From: Pseudomonadota bacterium
GTDB taxonomy: Bacteria; Pseudomonadota; Gammaproteobacteria; Burkholderiales; JABEVD01
Direction of reading: 5' to 3'
Length of the DNA stretch: 15,508 bases
NCBI GenBank assembly: GCA_021811205.1
Contig: JAJZPK010000036.1
Location: forward strand, 1-15,508
Shown: positions 7,252 through 13,038 of the stretch, one piece after another
How the letters are laid out: each line of letters starts with the position of its first letter
Numbering within the stretch: position 1 is the stretch's first letter
Notes under the pieces: generated by a model
The model's database searches: none
What the model saw: only the letters and a program-made list of their open reading frames with translations
Told to the model about the DNA's origin: nothing
Made by a program: the position numbers and the translations under genes

Positions 7252-7506
7252 ATGAAAGAAAAAATCAAAATCGAGATCGAATTGTCTCCCGAGACGCTGA
7301 AGTGGCTGAAGGCCCTCCTGGAGGAGAGGCCGGAATCCAGCCCCGTTCCCACCTCGGTCAAGGGGCTCATCGAGCAGCTTGCAACCCATTTCGCCGAAGG
7401 CATTAAGCGGCCAGGCTCCTGGGAACGGGAAATGGTGAAGATAATGGGATACGAAGAAGCACTGACCGGGTATGAAAAGACCCTCCCGGGCTATGAAAAC
7501 GCCTGA
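7252..7506 (+). CDS. Small ribbon-helix-helix-like protein of unknown function (84 aa)
   Basis: I do not recognise this gene by name. The ATG at 7252 has AGGGA (7241-7245) 6 bases upstream, and codon choice matches its neighbours, so it is probably real. The protein starts with a likely beta strand (KIKIEIELS, 4-12), then a helix (PETLKWLKALLEE, 13-25) and another (TSVKGLIEQLATHFAEG, 34-50). This strand-helix-helix order is like small ribbon-helix-helix DNA-binding proteins, an inference from pattern only. The C-terminus is an imperfect heptapeptide repeat (GYEEALT, GYEKTLP, GYENA; 66-84). There is no signal peptide or membrane helix. It diverges from zwf across only 86 bases, so it might regulate zwf or itself. 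An FNR-like box begins five bases after its stop. Confidence 0.7.
   Translation: MKEKIKIEIELSPETLKWLKALLEERPESSPVPTSVKGLIEQLATHFAEGIKRPGSWEREMVKIMGYEEALTGYEKTLPGYENA
7447..7503 (+). repeat. Imperfect 21-base coding repeat (GYE-type heptads)
   Basis: Three units at 7447-7467, 7468-7488 and 7489-7503 (the last cut short by the stop) each encode Gly-Tyr-Glu followed by E/K/N. The DNA copies differ at many third positions (GGATACGAA, GGGTATGAA, GGCTATGAA). The repeat is therefore old and the Gly-Tyr-Glu core seems to be kept at the protein level. Confidence 0.6.
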
Positions 7507-7510
7507 ACCC

Positions 7511-7559
7511 TTGATCCAGGTCAAAATCCCTTCAATGGCGTCATGGCAGAATCCTTCTG
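7511..7559 (+). promoter_or_regulatory. FNR/Anr-like box with class II promoter spacing
   Basis: TTGATCCAGGTCAA (7511-7524) matches the FNR/Anr consensus TTGAT-N4-ATCAA at nine of ten defined positions. CAGAAT (7547-7552) matches four of six -10 bases. If this -10 is used, transcription starts near 7559 and the box is centred at -41.5, the classic position for FNR-activated promoters; no -35 match is needed there. The rightward target would be the 123-aa gene at 7684, after a 125-base leader, and perhaps the GGDEF-EAL gene beyond. A short inverted repeat GAACT-A-AGTTC (7572-7582) lies in that leader. The site match is clear; its use is inferred. Confidence 0.5.
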
Positions 7560-7683
7560 CGTAGAAATCGTGAACTAAGTTCGCAATCCCGTGTCAATTC
7601 CTCTGTGGCAATCCTGAACAACAGGGGTTTCAACGCAAAATTATATCAAGCTGTGACATAATTTGAACAAGGGAGGAAGCGCA

Positions 7684-8055
7684 ATGTTGCCTTTTGCAGC
7701 TGCACAACAAACCGAAGAAAATGATATTGCAAAACTAACCATGGTCGTCGACGAAGCGATCGAGTCGATCGCGATCGCATCCGGCCTGAGCAAGGAAGAA
7801 ACCCTGGGCATTCTCGAAAAATACAGCCTCTCCGACCTGAGAGACGGAAAATCGAACACTTCGAAGTCGATCAATTTCTCGAAATTCAACAAGGCGCTCA
7901 ACAAGGCCGTCAAGGCCATTTCCTACGCGACCGCGCTCAATTCATCCGAAATCAGCAATATTTTCACGGGTGAAAAACATGCCACGGTAAGCGACATCGT
8001 CAACCGTCTGAGAGAAAAATCGAAAAAGAACCGCTGGCACCTCAGTCACTATTGA
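7684..8055 (+). CDS. Uncharacterised small helical protein with internal duplication (123 aa)
   Basis: I do not recognise this family. The ATG at 7684 is preceded by a very strong ribosome binding site, GGGAGG (7671-7676), 7 bases away; an in-frame TTG at 7663 lies upstream of that site and is unlikely to be used. The protein is soluble, has no signal peptide, membrane segment or Cys pair, and looks almost wholly helical. Two stretches look alike: 22-52 (VDEAIESIAIASGLSKEET onwards to SLSDL) and 72-105 (LNKAVKAISYATALNSSEI onwards to TVSDI). They share an (A)(I/V)x(A/S)I-A-A-L-S-x-EE/SEI pattern and an S-D-hydrophobic end. The C-terminus is basic (REKSKKNRWHLSHY). A putative FNR-type promoter lies upstream. 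A terminator-like hairpin and a GGDEF-EAL gene follow, so a role in signalling is possible but unproven. Confidence 0.85.
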   Translation: MLPFAAAQQTEENDIAKLTMVVDEAIESIAIASGLSKEETLGILEKYSLSDLRDGKSNTSKSINFSKFNKALNKAVKAISYATALNSSEISNIFTGEKHATVSDIVNRLREKSKKNRWHLSHY

Positions 8056-8057
8056 AA

Positions 8058-8078
8058 AAGCGGGCCGGCAGCCCGCTT
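8058..8078 (+). terminator. Terminator-like hairpin after the 123-aa gene
   Basis: AAGCGGGC (8058-8065) and GCCCGCTT (8071-8078) pair perfectly over 8 bases around the loop CGGCA. The hairpin starts three bases after the stop codon of the 123-aa gene and is followed by GTCTATCTC, a poor T-run. It could end most transcripts or only attenuate read-through into the GGDEF-EAL gene, whose likely start is 35 bases downstream. Confidence 0.65.
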
Positions 8079-8112
8079 GTCTATCTCGGGGACGGATAGT
8101 AATATTCCGCCT

Positions 8113-11100
8113 ATGAGCGCTAAAAGCCGCATCCTTCCTGATTCGTTGAGCGGCTTGGCGCGTTGGCGCCTCTTTTTGTTTATCGTCGCGGCCTATCTCG
8201 CCACGGGAGAGCCCGCGCTTATGCTGGCCGAATCCTCCGGCTATGCGACCCCCGTTTTCCCTCCAGCCGGAATTGCCCTGGCATTCTGCTTCGCGGCGGG
8301 TGCAGACGCTCTTCCGGCTGTGTTCGTCGGCGCCTTCCTGCTCAATTTCTGGATCGGCTTTTCCAAGACGTTCCATTTCGGGGCAACCGAGGTCGCCGCA
8401 GGATTCATCCTTGCAATCGCCTCCACCCTCCAATCGGGGGCTGGGGGCTGGCTCCTGAGACGGCTGATCGGCTATCCCGCTTCATTCGACAAATTCAGCG
8501 ATCTCGTCCGCTTCCTTGCCGTCGTTCCATTCGTCTGCCTCATCAGCGCCTCCATTTCGACGCTGACGCTTTACCATCTCGGCGCGATCAAACCATCCGA
8601 ATATGCAACGGGATTGGGGGCCTGGTGGATGGGCGACACGCTCGGTGTGGTGACGACATTCCCCCTTGTCCTGGTCGCTTTCGGCGAACCGAGGGAAATC
8701 TGGCGCAAACGCCTGATCACCGTCGCACTCCCCATGTCGATCGTTTTCTTCATGTTTGTGCTGGTCTTCCTGCAGACCAACAAATGGGAAAAGGGAGAGG
8801 CCCTGTCGGAATTCCGCCTGGATTCGCAAAAAATCAGCGAGCTGCTGGAGGCAGGCCTGGACGAGGAAGCAGCACCAGTCGAGACAATCAATGCCTTCAT
8901 GGGAGGCAGCGGCAGCAACATCGAAAGGGAAACGTTCAGCCGCTTCTGCAAGGACATCCTTGCCCGCCATCCGGCGATAAGCACACTCGAATGGATTTCC
9001 GGCACCACGACCTATGTCGAGCCCGCTGGCAAAGCCATCGATCTTGCCAGCCCGGCGCTGAGAGAAACGCTGAAAAAAGCGGGCAAGGCAGGGAAATATG
9101 CCGCATTCCCCGCGCCGGACGGACTCATGCTGGTCGCGCTCAAGTCAGGCAGGAACATGGCTGTCCTCGCCTTCAGCACGAAAAGCCTTCTTCCCGACAT
9201 CATCGGCAATACCATTCATGCCAGGCTGAGGGAAATCGACAGCGGGCGGGTGCTTTACGACACCTTCCCGGCAAAGGCAAAAACGCATTATGCGAATACT
9301 TTCGAATTCGGCGGTAGACGCTACTCACTCGAAACGGCGCCGACTTCGGCCTATCTCAAGTCGCATCTGCCCTGGCAAAGCTGGGCCATTCTGGTGGCCG
9401 GCATTCTTGCGAGTGGAATCCTGGGCGCATTCCTTCTGCTCGGAACGGGTTACACGGCGAGAATCGAACGGGAAGTCGAAACCCGGACCAACGAGTTGAG
9501 GCAAAGCGAGGCGCGTTACAAACAGATGTTCGAAACCAACGCGGCGGTGAAGCTTGTGGTCGATCCGGACAGCGGCATGATTGCCGAGGCCAACCAAGCA
9601 GCCGAGCGCTTCTACGGTTATTCCAGGCGCGCGCTGCTGGCCATGAAGATAGACGAAATCAATGTCCTTCCGAGCGAAGACATCAAGATCAGCATAGCGA
9701 AAGCAATGGAAGCGAAGTGTCTCCATTTCGAATTCAAGCATCGGCTTGCTTCCGGAGAGCTCCGCGACGTGGAAGTTTATTCGGGACCCATCGAATTGGG
9801 CGGGAAAACGATGCTCTATTCCATCGTGCATGACATAACCGACCGCAAACTGGGCGAAGCCTCGCTCAGGCGCTTTACCTCGATATTCGGTGCGATTTCA
9901 GAGGGCGTGATGGTGGTCGATTCGGAAAACACCATCGTCGAAGTCAACCCCGCCTTCACCGAAATCACGGGATACATCCCGGAGGACGTGATCGGAAAAA
10001 CGCCGCAGATCATGAAATCGGGCCGGCACGACGATGCATTCTATCGGGAAATGTGGCTTTCCCTGCAGACCTATGGACGCTGGCAGGGAGAAATATGGGA
10101 CAAGCGAAAGAACGGCGAAATTTTTCCGGAATGGCTGACCATCAACACGATCTACGACGAGCAGGGCAATGTCCGCGAGCGGGTTGCGCTCTTTTCCGAC
10201 ATCACCAAGAAAAAGGAGGCCGAAGAGCAGGTCTGGCGCCAGGCCAATTTCGATGAGCTCACCGGCCTGCCCAACCGCAGCATGTTCCGGGACAGGCTCG
10301 AATTCGAAATCAGGAAAGCCGTGCGCAGCGGAGCATCCTTCGCCCTGCTGTTCATTGATCTCGACCGCTTCAAGGAAGTGAACGACACCCTAGGACACGA
10401 AACAGGGGACAAGCTGCTTGTCGAGGCAGCAAACCGCATCGTCTCCACAGTCAGGGAGTCGGATACGGTCGCAAGACTCGGCGGGGACGAATTCACGGTC
10501 ATCCTTTCCGACCTGGGTGGGAACGCGCATGTCGAAACCATTGCCAGCACGATCATCCAGAAGCTCGCAGAACCTTTTCATTTGAACAAGGAGAGCGCTT
10601 ATGTTTCCGGCTCGATCGGCATCACGCTCTACCCATCGGACGCGCAAGATTCTTCGGAGCTGCTCAAGAATGCGGACCAGGCCATGTACGTCGCAAAGAG
10701 CCTGGGAAAGAACCGCTTCGCCTATTTCACGCCCGAACTCCAGGAAGCCGCTGTCGAACGCATGCGCCTGATTGGCGAGCTCCGGAATGCGCTCTTGAAC
10801 GGCGAACTTCATCTTGCCTTTCAGCCCATCGTGTCCGTCGACACCGGCGACATTGTCAAGGCCGAAGCGCTGTTGCGCTGGACGAATCTGCGGCGTGGAG
10901 CGGTCAGCCCGACGGAATTCATTCCGCTTGCGGAAGAGACCGGGCTGATTCATGAAATAGGGGACTGGGTCTTCAGGGAAACGGCCTTCTGGGCAAAGCG
11001 CTGGCAGGAAAAACGCGAAAATTTCCAGGTGAGCTTCAACGTCTCTCCCATCCAGCTCATGGTGCAATCCGGCGGCCATGCCTGGCTGAATTACCTGAAA

Positions 11101-11511
11101 GAAATCGGGCTGCCCGGGAAAAGCCTCGTCGTGGAAATCACCGAGGGCGTACTGCTCAACGCCACGCAGGTCGTCACAAGCAAACTGGAAGATCTGCGCA
11201 ATGCGGGCATCCGGCTCGCGATCGACGACTTCGGCACGGGTTATTCGGCACTCGGCTATCTCAAGAAATTCGACATCGATTATCTCAAGATCGACAGATC
11301 CTTCATTTCCGGGATAGAAAGGGAGGAGGGCGATCTCGCGCTCGCCAGAGCGATCGTCGCGATGGCGCACAGCCTCGCCATGGAAGTCGTGGCCGAAGGC
11401 GTGGAAACCGAAGGGCAGAAAGCGGCCCTGCCGGTCATCCGCTGCGACTTTGCCCAGGGATATCTTTTCGCCAAACCGCTCACCCCTGAGGCATTCGAAG
11501 CCCTGTTATGA
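8113..11511 (+). CDS. Membrane MASE1-CHASE-PAS-PAS-GGDEF-EAL protein (diguanylate cyclase/phosphodiesterase)
   Basis: This protein of about 1132 residues probably both synthesises and hydrolyses cyclic di-GMP. With the ATG at 8113, a MASE1-like multi-helix membrane domain spans about 15-220. A CHASE-like periplasmic domain (about 225-420) has the typical FSRFCKDILARHPAISTLEW, and a membrane helix follows (about 424-446). A linker and PAS1 (about 470-580) and PAS2 (about 585-700) come next. The GGDEF domain (about 712-875) has NFDELTGLPNR, the GGDEF active site (790-794) and an intact inhibitory site RESD (781-784). The EAL domain (about 885-1132) has EALLRW (918-923), NVSPIQL, VVEITEG, DDFGTGYS (1038-1045), LKIDRSFI and AEGVE, so its metal and catalytic residues look complete. 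The start is uncertain: no ribosome binding site lies near 8113. The other in-frame choices, an ATT at 8104 behind GGA and a TTG at 8077 inside the hairpin, are not convincing either. The stop overlaps the convergent outer-membrane factor gene. Confidence 0.95.
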   Translation: MSAKSRILPDSLSGLARWRLFLFIVAAYLATGEPALMLAESSGYATPVFPPAGIALAFCFAAGADALPAVFVGAFLLNFWIGFSKTFHFGATEVAAGFILAIASTLQSGAGGWLLRRLIGYPASFDKFSDLVRFLAVVPFVCLISASISTLTLYHLGAIKPSEYATGLGAWWMGDTLGVVTTFPLVLVAFGEPREIWRKRLITVALPMSIVFFMFVLVFLQTNKWEKGEALSEFRLDSQKISELLEAGLDEEAAPVETINAFMGGSGSNIERETFSRFCKDILARHPAISTLEWISGTTTYVEPAGKAIDLASPALRETLKKAGKAGKYAAFPAPDGLMLVALKSGRNMAVLAFSTKSLLPDIIGNTIHARLREIDSGRVLYDTFPAKAKTHYANTFEFGGRRYSLETAPTSAYLKSHLPWQSWAILVAGILASGILGAFLLLGTGYTARIEREVETRTNELRQSEARYKQMFETNAAVKLVVDPDSGMIAEANQAAERFYGYSRRALLAMKIDEINVLPSEDIKISIAKAMEAKCLHFEFKHRLASGELRDVEVYSGPIELGGKTMLYSIVHDITDRKLGEASLRRFTSIFGAISEGVMVVDSENTIVEVNPAFTEITGYIPEDVIGKTPQIMKSGRHDDAFYREMWLSLQTYGRWQGEIWDKRKNGEIFPEWLTINTIYDEQGNVRERVALFSDITKKKEAEEQVWRQANFDELTGLPNRSMFRDRLEFEIRKAVRSGASFALLFIDLDRFKEVNDTLGHETGDKLLVEAANRIVSTVRESDTVARLGGDEFTVILSDLGGNAHVETIASTIIQKLAEPFHLNKESAYVSGSIGITLYPSDAQDSSELLKNADQAMYVAKSLGKNRFAYFTPELQEAAVERMRLIGELRNALLNGELHLAFQPIVSVDTGDIVKAEALLRWTNLRRGAVSPTEFIPLAEETGLIHEIGDWVFRETAFWAKRWQEKRENFQVSFNVSPIQLMVQSGGHAWLNYLKEIGLPGKSLVVEITEGVLLNATQVVTSKLEDLRNAGIRLAIDDFGTGYSALGYLKKFDIDYLKIDRSFISGIEREEGDLALARAIVAMAHSLAMEVVAEGVETEGQKAALPVIRCDFAQGYLFAKPLTPEAFEALL

Positions 11512-13038
11512 CTTGCGGTTCCACCACCCCCCGCCGAGGGCCTGGTAGAGCGCAACCGTGTCGCCGAAACGATTCGTCTGGGCCTGGACCAGATTGATGA
11601 CGGCAAGCTGATAATTCTGCTCTGCCTGAAGCACGGTCAGGTAATTGATTGCGCCAAATTCGTATTGATTGCGCGTCAGGTTTAACGCTTCTTTCGCTGC
11701 CTGCTCTGCGACCGCCGCATGCTTCAGGGCCACCGCGTCTGCCTGAATGGTATAGAGCACATCGGCAACGTTCTGCAATGCGGCAATGACCGTGCTGCGG
11801 TACTGCGCGCCAGCCTGGATCAGGGCCTGCTGCGCGGCATGCGACTTGGCGCGCAACGTGCCGCCATCGAAAATGGTATAGGCGACATTGGCGGTCAAGT
11901 CAAAGAACCCCCCTCCGCTCCTGAACATCCAGCCAGGGGTCGAAGCCATGCCGCCGATCGCGCCGGTGACTGCAAACTGGGGAAGCGTATTGGCGATGGC
12001 GACCCCGACCTGGGCGCTGGCATAGTGCAGCGCTTCTTCCGCTTCCCGAACATCGGGGCGCTGCTCAACGATTTTCGATGGCAGGCTGAGCGGCAGATCG
12101 CTCGGCAAATTGAGACTGGAGAGCTGGAATTTTTCCTTGACGTCTTCGCTCGGAAAGCCCCCTGCCAAGGCGCGAATCAGATCTCTCGTCTCCTGGAGCT
12201 GCTTTTCCATCGGGGACAGCTGCTGCCTCGCCGATGCAAGCGCAGCTTCCTGGGCAGCCAATTCCACGCCCGACACTTCGCCGAGCTCGAGCTGCTTCCT
12301 GGTGAGCGACAGCAGCTCCCGGTTGATTTCGACGATTCTCTTCATCGCGGCGATCTGCGCACGGATCGATGCTTCCTGCAAAGCGGCGGCAACCACGTTG
12401 GACGCGAGCGTCACGTAAGTCGCCTCGAGTTGCAGCTTCTGTTCGGCAACCTGAGCCTCGGCAGATTCCATCTGCCTGCGATTGAGGCCGAAGACGTCCG
12501 GCACGTACCCCACCGTCAATTGCGCAACATGGAAATTGTAATAGGCCGGCGCATTGAAAGGCGCTGGGCCGGCCGGGTTGGAATAGGTCTGGATGATGGT
12601 CCCATTTCCCTGGACGCCAGGTGAATTCCCGCCCATGTTGCCCGCCAGCTTGTTCCTCGAGGGAGAATAACTCACGCCGATGGTCGGATAAAAGAACCCC
12701 GCCTGGGCCACCGCATTGTCCTGGGACTGGCGCAATGCGGCCTGGGCGGCAGCTATGCTCGGATTGGCCTTGAATGCCCGTTCGATCAGGGAATTGATCT
12801 GTCTCGACTTGAACAGCTTCCACCAGTCGAAAGGGATAGACGCCTTGACGTCGAATTTCTGGGACGCTCCTCCCGATACCTGCGCGGATTCTGTCGCTTT
12901 CGGCAATGCGCCGGAAGGCGAATAGCTCTTTGCGGCAGGGGGTTCAGGCCTACGGAAATCCGGCCCGACAGCGCAGCCCGAGACCAGCAGGAGCGCGACG
13001 AAGCAGGCGCACTTCATCAACTCAGTGGTCGTCTTCAT
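11506..13038 (-). CDS. Outer-membrane factor lipoprotein of an RND efflux system (NodT/TolC family)
   Basis: This 510-residue outer-membrane channel should complete a tripartite efflux pump with the RND protein encoded just upstream. A lipoprotein signal peptide is clear: basic start, hydrophobic FVALLLVSGC, lipobox VSGC with Cys22 as the lipidated residue, then AVGPDFRRPEPP, the usual NodT-family start. Two outer-membrane-efflux repeats follow: about 75-275, with NPSIAAAQAALRQSQ, and about 300-505, with QRPDVREAEEAL, ANTLPQFAVTGAIGG and NRFGDTVALYQALGGGWW at the end. The length is normal. The ATG at 13038 follows GGAGGAG (13049-13043) and overlaps the end of the pump gene by 17 bases, so translation is probably coupled. 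An ATG at 13017 is possible but has no such site. Its TAA lies inside the end of the convergent GGDEF-EAL gene. Confidence 0.95.
   Translation of the reverse strand: MKTTTELMKCACFVALLLVSGCAVGPDFRRPEPPAAKSYSPSGALPKATESAQVSGGASQKFDVKASIPFDWWKLFKSRQINSLIERAFKANPSIAAAQAALRQSQDNAVAQAGFFYPTIGVSYSPSRNKLAGNMGGNSPGVQGNGTIIQTYSNPAGPAPFNAPAYYNFHVAQLTVGYVPDVFGLNRRQMESAEAQVAEQKLQLEATYVTLASNVVAAALQEASIRAQIAAMKRIVEINRELLSLTRKQLELGEVSGVELAAQEAALASARQQLSPMEKQLQETRDLIRALAGGFPSEDVKEKFQLSSLNLPSDLPLSLPSKIVEQRPDVREAEEALHYASAQVGVAIANTLPQFAVTGAIGGMASTPGWMFRSGGGFFDLTANVAYTIFDGGTLRAKSHAAQQALIQAGAQYRSTVIAALQNVADVLYTIQADAVALKHAAVAEQAAKEALNLTRNQYEFGAINYLTVLQAEQNYQLAVINLVQAQTNRFGDTVALYQALGGGWWNRKS

Noticed and set aside
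8084..8112. Possible c-di-GMP riboswitch in the leader of the GGDEF-EAL gene (GGGGACGGATAG).
   Set aside because: The leader is only about 35 bases and lacks the conserved GEMM core and tetraloop-receptor parts.
8163..9317. Open frame of 384 codons on the plus strand, overlapping the GGDEF-EAL gene.
   Set aside because: It is out of frame with a gene whose domains are clear throughout, and its Arg/Pro/Cys-rich product looks like a frame shadow.
10390..11370. Antisense open frame of 326 codons under the GGDEF and EAL domains.
   Set aside because: The other strand encodes fully conserved motifs here; the antisense product has no recognisable features and no ribosome site.
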